From Artocarpus heterophyllus (taxonomy: Eukaryota; Streptophyta; Magnoliopsida; Rosales; Moraceae), in NCBI GenBank assembly GCA_025403435.1, contig CM046337.1:1867501-1931500 (forward strand): a stretch of 64,000 bases of DNA. Reading direction: 5' to 3'. Shown here in pieces: positions 45,303 to 58,500 of this stretch. Every line of letters starts with the position of its first letter. Within the stretch, counting starts at the first letter, position 1. The notes beneath the pieces are model-generated. The model did no database searches. It saw nothing but the letters and a program-made list of their open reading frames with translations, and was not told where the DNA came from. Made by a program: the position numbers and the translations under genes.

Positions 45303-46813
45303 ATGGCTGAGAGACAACAAACCCCAACTGTGATTCAAAAATTTGCTGGTCAACTCCATTTGGGTTCCAGCCTTTCCCATGATGCTCAAAGCCGTTACAG
45401 TGGCTTCCGGGGGCCTGCAATCCACCAAAGGCGATTTGCCTACGGGAACTACTCCAACGCTGCATTGCAGTATCCGGCCAGATCCACCATTGATCTGTCA
45501 ATGGTTGCTTCAGCTTCCTCGCCAGTGTGTGTCCAAGCCCCATCGGAGAAAGGATTTGCTGGCTTTGCCATTGATTTCCTGATGGGCGGAGTGTCAGCTG
45601 CCGTCTCCAAAACCGCTGCTGCACCAATTGAGCGTGTCAAGCTCCTGATCCAAAACCAGGATGAGATGATCAAGGCTGGAAGGCTCTCTGAACCTTACAA
45701 GGGTATTGGAGACTGTTTTAAGCGCACAATTAAGGATGAAGGATTTGCGTCATTGTGGAGAGGAAACACAGCTAACGTCATCCGTTATTTCCCTACTCAG
45801 GTTTGTCATATATTTTTTCCGTTCTTAAATACTTTTATTTATTATTTTAATTCCGTTTGTTATATTTTATCTCTTATTGAATTGTGGTTACATTATTGAT
45901 TTCTGATTCAAACATTTCAGGCTTTGAACTTTGCGTTCAAAGATTACTTCAAGAGGCTGTTCAACTTCAAGAAAGACCGCGATGGCTACTGGAAGTGGTT
46001 TGCTGGCAACTTGGCATCTGGTGGTGCTGCTGGTGCCTCTTCTTTGCTCTTTGTTTACTCTCTGGATTATGCCAGAACCCGTCTCGCTAACGATGCCAAG
46101 GCTGCAAAGAAGGGAGGAGAGAGGCAGTTCAATGGCTTGGTCGATGTCTACAGAAAGACTCTCCAATCCGATGGTATTGCTGGACTGTACCGGGGTTTCA
46201 ACATTTCCTGTGTTGGAATCATTGTCTACCGTGGTCTGTACTTTGGAATGTACGATTCTCTGAAACCAGTGGTCCTAACTGGAAAGTTGCAGGTAAGATT
46301 AATTTGGAAGTCACATCGTTTTGCAATTGTTATGGCTGCACTTGAACTTTTTTTTCATAAGATACATTTTTTGTCATAGATGATATGCAACAATTAAATT
46401 TATCTTTTGCTGTAAGAAAATGTGACGTTCTTTTCATATAAGATTTGTTGTGAATACTGGTTACATTGTCATGCTACTTACACTTGTGTTTCTCTTTCTT
46501 CTTGGAAAATTTGCAGGATAGTTTCTTTGCTAGCTTTGCCCTTGGTTGGGTTATCACCAATGGTGCTGGTCTTGCCTCGTACCCAATTGACACTGTTCGC
46601 AGAAGAATGATGATGACATCCGGTGAAGCCGTCAAGTATAAGAGTTCTCTTGACGCATTCTCTCAAATCCTCAAGAATGAAGGACCCAAATCCCTCTTCA
46701 AGGGAGCTGGTGCCAACATCCTTCGTGCCGTTGCCGGTGCTGGTGTCCTCGCTGGTTATGACAAGCTCCAGGTCATTGTTTTTGGAAAGAAGTATGGTTC
46801 TGGAGGAGCTTAA
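45303..46813 (+). CDS. AAC: Mitochondrial ADP/ATP carrier (adenine nucleotide translocase)
   Basis: Exchanges cytosolic ADP for matrix ATP across the inner mitochondrial membrane. Three exons (45303-45800, 45921-46292, 46517-46813) give 388 residues, the usual plant length with an N-terminal extension of about 80 residues (serine- and alanine-rich) absent from animal carriers. Three carrier repeats each show the P-x-D/E-x-x-K/R signature: PIERVK (108-113), a second-repeat variant SLDYARTR, and PIDTVR (313-318). The ADP/ATP-specific signature RRRMMM is at 318-323. Junctions are GT..AG and keep the frame. The ATG at 45303 is the only ATG before the conserved extension. Neighbouring genes are unrelated. 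Confidence 0.97.
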
Positions 46814-47160
46814 GCAGCTTTGAAAAGTTGCATTCAGAACTCCTACCACCGCCCATTTTTTAATAGACATTGACGAAAATGTTTCCGTCTGATTTCGTTT
46901 TGTGATTTTTGTTGGGAAAATTTTTCACTCAATAACCACCACCCTTGGTCTTAGAGGATTCAGACCTAAAGAATTGTTCCTTTTCAGAAGGATTTTTGTT
47001 TTCATCGATTATTATAAGAGCCGTTGTAGGCTCGTTTTATTTTGACAGTTATATTATTCATCGGCAAGTTTAATTTTTCTCTTGAATTCTCTGAATTTGT
47101 GCCTCATCACCTGAATTTTTTGTTGGAAAGCACAACCCAACTCAAAAATAAAGATCAATA

Positions 47161-47324
47161 GGGTGTTTAACATGATTGTTAAAACCAGTAGTTAGAACTA
47201 TAAACATTGTAGTATATGAGAACTTTATATTGTAGCATTTTTTTTTTTTTTTTACTGTAACATGAGAGAGTTATATATTGTTTTTAACTAAAAAGTTAGT
47301 TATAATCTACTTTGCCAAACAGGC
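47161..47324. mobile_element. MITE of the TA-flanked family (copy 11)
   Basis: A 164-bp element beginning GGGTGTTTAACATGATTG and ending TTTGCCAAACAGGC. It has TA at 47159-47160 and 47325-47326. Interior: TGTAGTATATGAGAACTTTATATTGTAGCA. Confidence 0.75.
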
Positions 47325-48059
47325 TACAAATGAAAATAAAAATAAAAAGCTGTTTATCTATATTAGTACTCAATTTGAGCTTCTAATATAAGCTAAAAAT
47401 GATATAATTTTGTTTACCTTCTTTTGCTTCATAGCAAAGATAATAGTTCTTCAACCACTAACTTCTCCACAGTTGTGAATGTTTTTTTAGTAGATTGCAT
47501 CTTTTTTACGAATTTTATACGATTTAACCTTTGGAAGTCAAGCATTGCCAAAAGGTTTTTGTTACCACTAGGATTTTTCAAACTTGAAGATTATACAGAA
47601 ACATTTATTCCCGGTTTTGAATTTACAAATGTCATGAATGAAGAAAAATCAATAATACAGACTACTTGCTAAAATGTATAAAAAAAACTATTTGCTAAAA
47701 TGAGTAATTTGCCAGATTTTGGATAACAAATAATTTATTAATTAATGACAAAAAGAATTTAAAAAACAAAACAAATAGATATTTTTTTAGTCACACAAAA
47801 CCTCTAAATGACTAATTTTGTTTTTTAATAAAAAAATAATAATTTTGCACCCCTTCGTGGCATCACAACGTTCTACTCCGCTGATCATTTCGCTTGGTTG
47901 ACAAGTCAACGTCCAGTCCAAAGACCTTAACCTTACTTCAACGGCTAGTCCCAAATTTCCCGCCAACTCCAGTCATAACTTCATAACATAAACTCAGAAG
48001 CTCAAACAGAAATGCTCCCGCAAAATTCTGATGATCAGTTTTCCTGTCGTTAGTTTCAG
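47325..48059. other. Intergenic and PPR gene upstream region
   Basis: AT-rich DNA. The last 150 bp are more GC-rich and contain the presumable promoter of the PPR gene. A frame at 47424-47672 has no recognisable content. Confidence 0.4.
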
Positions 48060-50092
48060 ATGTCAACATCTGTTGCCAAAACCCATCTCATTTCCATTTC
48101 CTTCTCTCCTTCATACTCTCTCTGTTCCATTTCCACCCCACAAATACAAACCCACCAACTTCAACTGGAACACAACCCATTCTCTTGTTCAATCCAACCC
48201 CTCCTCTCTCTTCTCGAGAACTCCAAGTCCATCTCCCATTTGAAGCAAATCCAAGCCCGAATGACCGTCACCTGCTTAATCTCCGGTCTCTTCACTTCAA
48301 GTTGGCTTGTTGCTTTTTGCGCGCTATCCGAATCAGGTAATCTTGATTACTGCACTAAGATTTTGCTCAGCTTGGAGAACCCAAATGTGTTTTCCTGGAA
48401 TGTGGCCATTGGAGGGTATTCAGAGAGCAAATCGCCGAGGGAAGCGGTTGTTTTGTACAAGCGGATGTTCCGAAATGGCGGGTCATGGCCGGATAATTAT
48501 ACTTACCCTATTTTGTTGAAAGTTTGTGCAAATTTGGAAGCAAAGTTATTGGGTTTGCAGCTTCTTGGGCATGTGATGGAGTTGGGATTCGATGCTGATG
48601 TGTTTGTTCAGAATGCGGAGATTCATTTGCGTGTGACATGTGGAGAATTATGTGATGCGCATAAGATGTTTGATGATAGTCGTGTGAGAGACTTAGTCTG
48701 TTGGAATTATTTGATTAATGGGTACGCTCGAGCTGGGCTGGCAGACGAAACGTTAAGACTCCATTGGGAAATGGAGGAAAATAGAGTTAAGCCAGATGAA
48801 GTAACAATGGTTGGGGTGGTTTCTTCTTGTGCCCAACGAGGGGATTTGAGTAAGGGGAGGGAGTTTCATCAATTTATTAGAGAAAATGGACTGAATTTGA
48901 CGGTTCCTTTGGCTAATGCCCTTATGGACATGTATGTGAAGTGTGGTCACCTTGAAGCGGCACAAGAATTGTTTAGTGACATGGCGTATAAAACTGTTGT
49001 CTCGTGGACTAGAATGATAGTGGGTTATGCCAAATTCAGGTTCTAGAAGTTGCTCTAAAGCTTTTGTATGAAATGCCGGAGAATAATGTTGTGCCATGGA
49101 ATGCAATGATTAGCGGCTACGTTCAAGCAAAATGCAGTAAGGAGGCGCTAGCTCTGTTTCATGAGCTGCAAGCTAGGGATATAAGGCCTGATGAGATCAC
49201 CATGGTTGGCTGCTTATCAGCGTGCTCACAACTTGGAGCACTTGACATTGGAATATGGATCCACCATTATATTGAAAAGCATTTGTTTCCTCAAATGTTG
49301 CGTTAGGAACTTCTCTTGTTGACATGTATGCCAAATGTGGGAACATCAAAAACGCCCTTCAGATGTTTCAAGAAATGCCAGGAAGAAACTCCATGACTTG
49401 GACTGCTATTATTTGCAGTTTAGCTGTCCACGGGCACACAATGCCTTATTTTACTTAGAAAAGATGATTGAAACAGGGCTAATGCCAGATGAGATCACCT
49501 TCATAGGGGCCTTATCCGCTTGTTGTCATGGAGGTTTGGTTGAAAAGGGTCGCAAGTATTTTTCCCAAATGACTTCGAAAGTCAATCTTTGCCCCAACCG
49601 CAAACACTACTCTTGCATGGGGGATCTTCTTGGCAGGGCTGGTCTTTTGGAAGAGGCAGAAAAGCTTATCACAGGCATGCTTATCGAGCCAGATGCTGTC
49701 GTTTGGGGTGCATTGTTCTCCGCTTGTCGCATTCATAGAAACGTTGTGATGGGTGAAAAAGCAGCTTTCAAACTTTTTGAGTTGGATCCTCATGATAGTG
49801 GAAATTACATCTTGCTTGCAAGTATGTATGGGGAAGCAAACATGTGGAAGGAGGCAGAGAAGACACGGAAGATGATGAAGGAAAGAGGAGTCAAGAAGTC
49901 TCCCGGTTGTAGCTCAATTGAGGTGAATGGCATTGGACATGAGTTTACAGTCAGAAACAATGTGCGCCCTCATTCAAGGCATATATATATGACTGTTTGT
50001 TTCAGTTAATAAGAGAAATAGAGATTGTTGGTTCTGTACCGGATGCTCATATATTCAGGGATAACTTTTTCCTTGGAGCAGAGTTTGGCTAA
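48060..50092 (+). pseudogene. SLO1: SLO1-like PPR gene, interrupted by four frameshifts
   Basis: An organelle RNA-processing protein of the PLS-type pentatricopeptide family; order and wording match Arabidopsis SLO1 (mitochondrial RNA editing). The intronless frame starts at 48060 with a serine-rich targeting-like N-terminus. PPR repeats follow (FSWNVAIGGYSESKSPREAV, LVCWNYLINGYARAGLADE, VSWTRMIVGYAK), then PWNAMISGYVQAK, then an E-type C-terminus (VVWGALFSACRIH, CSSIEVNGI). The frame breaks at about 49042 (T run; TAG 49044), 49293-49295 (A run), 49432-49434 (G run) and 49981-49990 (AT repeat). The protein continues immediately in another frame each time. The first three look like single-base losses; the last is +2 or -1. 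Bridged, the length is about 677 residues, close to SLO1. No substitution-type stop was seen. It is either a young pseudogene or intact with base-calling errors. Confidence 0.85.
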
Positions 50093-52500
50093 TGAATTTT
50101 TTGTAGGTCACCTTGGTTAAATTGCTGCAAGCTCAGCTTACCATAGTAGTCAAGCAACTACGAAATTTCGATGCAGAACATGACAATAAAGACGAGTGCT
50201 GAAGGACCTGGTGTCTAAAACGGTGAAGAAATGTTCAAAAGAGCGCATTTTGACGGTAAATGATTCTTTGTAAGAGTGATGGCTTGAAGAACTCTATAGC
50301 ATAATCTGGACCACCGAATAAATTCCAAAAGAAGACAACTTTATTAATTTTCTTTTTGACTGCCTTCACCAGACTACGAAGACTCTGAAGCTTTTTGTCT
50401 TTTGCTTATTCTCGTATGATATGAAACAATCTATCATAGTATTCATTTATTTAAACAAAAGATGCCATGTGAGATTTGAAATTTCATTTGCCTCTCTGAA
50501 GTTTCCTGAATATAATTTCCTTTTTTTTTTTTTTTTGCCTTTTAACACTTGTCCCCCTGCCAGTGCCTGTGCAGGTGTTTGATTTACTAGGAAAACTGGT
50601 AACCCTTGCAATTATCAATGTTGTTCACCGGCTTATCAGCAATTCCATCTTCTAGAAAACTTTCCAGAGTACTTCAGTTGCCTAGATATCTTTTCCAACA
50701 CCCTCTTCAGACCGAGTCTTTTTCAGCTTGCTTCAGCACAGTTTTCCAGTAGCTGCCATACCCAAAACATACTGCTGTGAAACTTCTGCTACAATACCCG
50801 GCTGATAAAATGTAATCTTTTATCTCTTTTTTTATGGTGAAATAAAATTTAAGCTATTTAGCAACTTTACAGCGCTATATAGGAGCCAAAATATAACATC
50901 CAGAATCAGGTTGATAAACTCCTCTCATGTGGAAAAAATTTGTCAAAACTGCATGAACTGATTCTTCAAAGTATCAGGAAGAAGTCAAGAAAAGTTGGGT
51001 TTGTTAATGGAGAACTCAAATCCCAAGAGCTGTTTTAATCTGGGTTTCAAGTTGGGTTGAAGACCCAATAAGAATAGGTTGCTTTGGGTTTACTTCAGGT
51101 TGCAAGTTTCTTCCCATTCAACTAGGTGGTAAAAAAGAAAAGTTGCCTATGGAATGTGCGCCAAACTGTAGACCTGTGAACCGAAGCTCCTGAACAGAGC
51201 TAGAGATTTGTGAAAAGAAATCATGTCATTTTGCAATTGATTTTTGTTGTCTGAGTAGCGAGCCAGCTACAAGGCTTTTTGGGATGCCAAATGATATATA
51301 ATTGTTTCTCTAGAAGACTTGGTATGACACGTATGCAGACAAAAAGGAGGAAAGCAAAATATAATTATGTGTCCTTGTCTTCCCTTGCACGAGTTTTTTG
51401 TTCCATTCTGATAATTCACTCATTCATGTCTCATATCTGCTTCTTAGTGACCTCCCTCTCTTTCACATGCATGACAGCCTTTGCCATTTTGGTCAGAGCT
51501 GTGACTGCCACCACCCCCCATGGCGGTCCCTCCAGCTCAACTCAAACCATTACCACCCATAAAAAAGTTTTTGGAGACCAGTGACAATAGGTAGAAGAAA
51601 AAAAAACTCACGGGGTGTAGGTCAAGTGGTAAAAGACCTTGGTCATGGTGGTGCATGTAAGATGGCTTAGACGCTTGTTGGGTAACGAAAAATATAGATT
51701 TTTTTTTTGGGGTCAACAAAGGGAATATTGTTGGGGAAATCAAGGTCCAAATATAGATCAAACTATAATAAAAGAATCACATTACAACAAAAATTGTTAT
51801 GAGTTAAAATGGCTTGAGTTTAAGGGGCCAACGTAAATTTATGGAAGTTTGGAAGTGTAAGGAAGCAATAGTTTAACCACTATTTTGGGGGTTATGTCAA
51901 ATACTTGCAAATGTGGAATATATAGAATGAGGAAATCCCCTAAAAAAGGAGGAAAAGAATAATTGTTAATTTCACCACAATTGGCAGAGGACCTAATCAT
52001 AGTGTACAATGGGCGCACACACATGCCACATTGAGGCAGCACTACTATTTTTTTTTGTAGACCTCTACCCCACACGTAGGAAATCTCACGCAAGCATTCC
52101 TAACACATGAGAACTCTTCAAGCACACGTAATAAGGTAGACCCCATGTGAGAATAATTGATTCCTCATCATGCATTTCTTTTTCTTTTTCTTTTTTAATA
52201 AAGAATTTCATCTGAAAAAATAACATGCAGATACACATATATTCATTCTTTTCTCTACAGTTCTCTGATGCCCAAACAAAAGGAAGGCTCCTGCAATCCA
52301 TATCTTCTCCATCTCAATCCTTTACAGCTTGTATACAAGGAGAATAAACCTATATTTTGGATCTTTCATCCATATGCCCACAACAGAAAACGATATGATT
52401 CTTGTGATGTGAAAATTTGTGTTTAACTTCCTTAAAATTTTTATGCCCAATTCACAAAGTGTATTTTACTTGAATGGAGATATCCCAACAATAAAAGTGT
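50093..52500. other. Intergenic downstream of the PPR gene
   Basis: Mostly AT-rich. The 101-codon frame at 51279-51584 is hydrophobic but resembles no family I know. An A-box-like TAGGTCAAGTGG at about 51618 has no B box downstream. No gene is supported. Confidence 0.5.
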
Positions 52501-52529
52501 ATTAAAAAAAAAATAAGATCCTCTGCAAA

Positions 52530-52655
52530 AGTGTTTGAGAAGTTTAAACCAACAGTTTGAACTAAAATACTATAGCAATCAAATTTTACGAGAAAAAACA
52601 CTACGACAATAAATTTTGTTTGAACTAAATTTTTTTGAACCTCAAACGGGCTTGG
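52530..52655. mobile_element. Possible diverged Tourist-type MITE
   Basis: AGTGTTTGAGAAGTTTAAACC at the left and a right end of CCTCAAACGGGCTT (complement AAGCCCGTTTGAGG) form an imperfect inverted pair. The interior has ATACTATAGCAATCAAATTTTACGAGAAAAAACACTAC, like the 24433 element. No clean target duplication. Confidence 0.35.
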
Positions 52656-54240
52656 ACTTAAATTTGAGGATGACTGGTAAGAAAAGGAGGGATTAATTTT
52701 CCTCAAGTGATTTGTTTATTGGTAGGTCGATTTCTAACGAACCTCAACTGACAACATGCTCCTTTTGGGGGTGTCAGATGGTTTTGGTGATCTCAGTTGA
52801 ACCACATTTATGGCCCTCTTGCATTATGCAAGCCAACCACTTATTGCAAACCCCAACCACAATCTAAGATTTGGTTCAAATGACATTTTTGAGGCATGAC
52901 TTTTCTATGTCTCCCCTCATGCAATGTGGAGCCATCCTTCGCATGCCAGGTGGGGGCACTTGTGACATTACAATGTCACATTTTTTTGAGTACCCTTTTT
53001 GGAAAGGGGGCGAAATTATAAAACTACTTATGTCAAGTTTTCCATTTCCGATAGATTTCATCGTCATCAATAGGGACACCTAACTGTTATTGATGAAGAA
53101 CCTAAACATGGCTTTGCCTCTCCTCATGCATTAATTGCACAAGTTTGACGTTCGAACCTTCTCAAATAAAAATGGAAGCATTCAACAATGTCAAATCGAA
53201 GTTGAATCATAACTCACAAGGGACAATAGTTAAGCTTCCATTTACTGCAACTAGTGTGAGAGTAAAAGCTAGTTGGTCGGTTTTAGTTAGTAGTTATTAT
53301 TAGGGACATCAAATCAAACTATTATAATTTATGGGAAATTTTTATCATAGGACACCTAGGGTAAATTTTTATAAATGCTATTTTGTAAGATATACACTTT
53401 ATAAATGTTGTACATGTTTATTTACGGTATAATTTAATATGTATTATGAATGATAGTACGACATTAATTTTTTTAAATATGACATAAATAAATACAACTT
53501 TTAAAAGTATGATATAACATGCAATTTTCTCTTTACATTAGGCTGTGTTTATGGAATAGGAGTAATAACATTTTATAAAGAATTTACTTAGGATTTTTTT
53601 TTTTTAAATTCTTATGTATGTATCTTGGGCGTCTGATTACAATTTGATTGTGGTTAAGAGTTAAGAGGAGTCTGAGGTGAGTAAAATAAGCGGCCTCACA
53701 ACAGAAATTTCTTAATTTATGAAAAGAAAAAAAAAGGTAAACTAATATAAAAAGAGGTCAACTAATAAAGAATTAATAAGAAAATGATAAATTATAAATA
53801 AGTTGGTACAACAATAAAAATGTCTTTTTTTTTTCTTTCAATGATATGGATGATGTGTCGATAGTTTGATGTGGCATTCGGTGTAACACAAGTGAATATT
53901 AGACCTGTTTTACACCGATGGTTCTTTTTTTTAGGAAAAAAATGGTAAAAACTAATTAAAAATAAAACAAGTCTCTACCCTAGAATAGAGTCAAAATCCT
54001 ATTAAACAAAATACAAATTACAAATTAGCATAATTTTATAGGTTTAAAATAGAATCCTATGAGAAGTACTTTTCTTAATACCCTACGATAGTTTTTTTTT
54101 TTTAAAAAAGAAATGATAATAAAAGAGGAAGAGAACGGTGGTGGCCGGTGGGTAAGGAGGGTAGCCAAAGATATGACGGGCAGCTTTTAAAGCAGGGAAA
54201 AACAGGGGGATTGTTTTTAATGAATCATCCTTTTTTATCG
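52656..54240. other. Intergenic, no gene recognised
   Basis: AT-rich with several A and T runs. No coding frame with recognisable content. Confidence 0.5.
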
Positions 54241-55501
54241 TATGACGCGTGACACCCGATCCCAATCTCTCTCTCTCCTTCCTCTCTTTCTCACTCATCC
54301 AACGGACTTTGCGTGTGTCTGCACACCCACTCTCTCTCTCTCTCTCTCTGCTTAAAACAGACGAACGTAGAGAGAGAAAGTGAAAGAGAAAGAGTGAGTG
54401 AAACAAGTGATATTCTCTCTCATCTCGTCTTATCTTAATCTTGATGCTTCGCTTCTCACAAACAATCGGAAGCTATTCCTCCGCAGAAAAGCGATCAATG
54501 TCGGTTCTTTAATCTCTCACTTTCACGCTTTTGGAATCATTCTTCTTCTTCTCCTTCTTTTTGCTTTTGTTTTTGTTTTTTTTTTTTTTATATCATTTCT
54601 TTTGTTTGTTATCTTTATATATTGCTCTCTGATCCGTCAAGTGGTTTTGCTTTCCTCCGTATCTCGCGTTTTCCGAGAAAATTTGGTTCTGAAACTTCGG
54701 AAGACCAGATTTTTCTCGGCGCGGTTTTATTATTTTCTTCTCTTTTTTATGTTCTTTTTAAACTTCCGTGTATTTTGACGGATGTTAGATACCGGCATTC
54801 TGTAATTGAGGTATTTGCAGACGTTCTTTATTTATGTATTTATTTATTTTTTTTGTGTTTGTTTGGTTGCTCGGAAAAGTGCAAGAAAATGAAGGAATAT
54901 TGCTTCTTTTGCATTTAAATTAAATGGAGGAAAAGAAAGAATCGCCTCTAGTTTCGATGGCTAGTTTCGCCTGTAGGTTCTTCCTCCGAATTGTTTCTAC
55001 GATTCCTTCATTGCCAATGGGAAATTTGTATAACGGCGGATATTTTATTCTCCTGCACTTGATCTGTTTCATTCTTTATATGATTGCTGGTAAAAGCAAA
55101 TAATGTTCATATTTAATTTGCTGGGAAATTTCTTTTGAAAGCTGTTTTCTTTGTTAATTCTTATTTTTATTAAAAAAAGGGAGTGTTTTGTAATATAATT
55201 AGTCATAATTTGTGAAATTGTGGATGAATTATCTGTCTCTTTGTTTCTGAATCTCCTAAGATTACTCCGAGCTAATTTGGTTTTTGGCCTAAATTTGCAG
55301 GAATTGCAGAAAAACACAGAGCCTATTGGCGTTGGCTGCAGTTTGATTTTGTTTTTTGTTGGATCTATCTGGAGACGTGAATTTGTCGATAGATCGGTTT
55401 GAAGAATAAATTTGTTTTTCTTTTGATATTGATGTCACTGCAATGTTTTAGATTTTTGTTCTGATATGTTGTATTTTTGTGTTACAGTTTAGTCTTTAAA
55501 A
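54240..55501 (+). promoter_or_regulatory. Promoter and leader of the BIG BROTHER-like gene
   Basis: A CT-rich stretch with (CT)n runs (54266-54350) and then a C/T-rich leader-like sequence from about 54360. The acceptor GTGTTACAG at about 55487, 15 bp before the ATG, and an earlier TTTGCAG at about 55299 indicate one or more leader introns. The exact splice pattern is not resolvable by eye. Confidence 0.4.
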
Positions 55502-58500
55502 ATGAGTTGGAATCCACACATGGAGGTTCATTACGTTAATACTAGTTATCCTTACAGCTCAGCTGGTAGCTTTATGGAATATTTTGAAGGCCTTACGTAT
55601 GAACATGTGAATTTCATTTTTTCTGGCGCTTCACATGTTCAGGTACTTTCTTTTGAAATCTCTCTACATATTATATGTTATGAATAGTGAAGTTATTCTT
55701 AATAGCTCATAGGATTCATCGGCATACTGATTGAAAACCTGCAACTTTGAATGCAGTGAGCTGATTTAAGTTGTTTGAGTGATTTGCAGCATAGATTTGC
55801 GCACCCACACCCACACCCACACCAACACCCACACCCACACACACACACATATATGTTCTTATTTTGTATTGCAACATAGATTTGCCAAAATAATAATAGT
55901 AATAATAACCGGGGAGGATGAGGGAAATATCAGATTTTTGATACTTTTTGAAGTAAATATCAGGTTTTGAAAATATGTATAGTAAATGTGAGATTTACAA
56001 TATAAACAACTTATTTATATTTACATTGTAAACAAGAAATATTTACATTGTAAACAAGGAGGTAAATACAATATTTACACCGTAAATCTATTTATTGTGT
56101 AAATAAGAATTATTTACACTATAAACAAAAATGTAGATAAATTATTTACATCATATATTTGACATTTACTATAAATATTTTGAAAACTTAACATTTACAA
56201 CAATTAGTTTTGAAAAAGTGATATTTCCTACAATTTCCGTAGTATAATAATAATAATAATAAACTGTAGCTTATTGAGTGAACAACTATAGGCGTTGAGT
56301 GCAGGATTTTTTAAGATTTTATCGTTACTTATTTGGTTATTCGTATATGTAATTCATTTGAAAAGTGATATCTGCACTATGCGTATTTGAACACAAAATT
56401 AAAATGTTCCTACTCTTGTTCTTTTTTCTTTTATAGGATAGTGTATGTCCTTCCCCAAGTAATAGTTTTTACAAGTTTGGGTTATCTGAACCTGGGAGCG
56501 GCTTGTATTACGATGTTCCACATGCTTATGAGGTGCATGATTTCGAACTGAGAAATGATGAGTATAGAAGGCCCTCAGAGAACTCCTCAACAATGACCAA
56601 CGAACAGTCTGCGGCAGCAAATTCAGAGTGGGAAGGAAATGCAAATATTAATACACGTGGCAATCCTGTGGAATGTGAGTTCCTTGTCCATGATTTGATT
56701 TGGTAATGTTTTGCCTAAATCGGTTTTAGAGTTTGTTGTGCTGTTATTCAGGGCTTTTTAAAGCCAGAATAAAAGATTACCACAGTAAATGCTAGATCGA
56801 GCATGTGCTTTGTTTACTTTGCCAGTTGTATGTGATTTCAGCTCAGCAGCATAAGTGCTTTATGGTTGCTTAATAGCTTTGTTGAAATGATAGGGAAGAG
56901 CACTATAGCATTTTAAGCAGTACATTAGCGAGCTTTTTGGTGTACTTGGGTAGAGAAAATAATAGCATTTTTATGAGAGAGGAAAATTGGTTTTTCTAGT
57001 TGAAACTTGAAAGATGAGCTTTTTAAGAGGCTCTTAGAGAGATTCCAGATTTCCAGCCATTATTTTTCTTCCTTTAATACAATTTCTGGTCATTTACATT
57101 TTTAATTATTTTGTGAATCCTAATGACGGCACACTATTTCCTATTCTTCTCTTCTTTTCTTCAGTGTATCTTTCTGCCTCATACAATATAGGATAATTAA
57201 ACTTGTCTCTCATTCTCTTCAGGTCCACGGAGACATCACAGTTCTCGTGATTATCAGGTATGTAGCTCATATGAATAGCCTCTCTGTCTCTCTCCCTCTC
57301 TGTCTATATATATATATGTATGTATGTGTGCATGTATGTATACATAAACTATCATATTTCCTTCCAAAAATATGTTCCCTCAGCTTCTGTCCAAAATTTT
57401 CGCCCTAGATTATTCTTGCATACTTGTAATTTTCTTTTTGAATCCATCCTATGATGGTTGAACATCATGATGAATTGAATCATTTTCCTTTTGAGAATTA
57501 TGCAGGTCATTTGGCAAGACAATATTGATCCTGATAACATGACTTACGAGGTTAGAGCTTGAAAAGATCTGCCACATGCCCATAATGTCTCTCTTCTTTA
57601 ATCTGATTGTATGTATTTTTTTTTTCTTCTGATTATGGGACATTTGATAATCTTGCATTGAACACACAAATTTTTATAAAAATGCAGTTGAGAAAGGATT
57701 GAATCAATTAATTTTTTAGTTGAAAGAAATTTCACTTTGAAATGTGTTTTATACGCTGGCGCAGATATTACTTTTGATGTTTTTTGTTACTCATAAGTGG
57801 TTGTGATGTTTTTGTTTGAGGATGCTTGAAGGCAAATTTTATTGGAGGCAAATTTTGGCTAATCGGATAAATATTATTCTTCGGCTGGCTTCTTTGATAT
57901 GTGTGATCTGTTACATACAAAGAAGCTGCTTTATTTCTGTTTTCTTCCGCTTTATTCTTGTACGGTTTAATATGATAAATAACCAAGTTGGATTTCTTTT
58001 AAGTTCAGGAATTACTTGAGTTGGGTGAGGCAGTTGGGACTCAAAGTCGAGGTCTTTCACAAGAGCTTATTGCTTTGCTTCCAGTCTCAAAATACAAGTG
58101 TAGCTTCTTCTCAAGAAAGAAGTCACGAGATGAGAGGTAAAGATTTGAACTTAGGAATTAGAACTAACCAATCGTCCAACAAATATGCTGCGTATGCTAT
58201 GAAATTTAGATTTTTCTGTTATCTGGAGCTCTTCATGTAACCCTTTCACTCATACCTATTCAATTTTGCATTCTATCTCCTGGACCTAAATCACCGTGAG
58301 GTAAATTGAGAAAATTGTTAGCTGAACAAAGAATAACCAATATAGGAAACTCAGACCACAAGTTTGAAGAGCCTTTGGTGTTTTGCCTGGCAGGAGATTC
58401 TATGAGTAGTTTTTTTCATAAATCAAATAAAACAAGAGAGAAACTGATAGATTGGTTTTGTGATTATATCTTGCAATCTGACTGCAGACATGATAGACTG

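Noticed and set aside
51610..51700. Second SINE-like A-box (TAGGTCAAGTGG)
   Set aside because: No B-box follows at the right distance, and there is no clear tail.
55803..55854. Telomere-like repeat
   Set aside because: The unit is CCCACA passing into CA, not the plant telomere unit TTTAGGG; it is a simple microsatellite.
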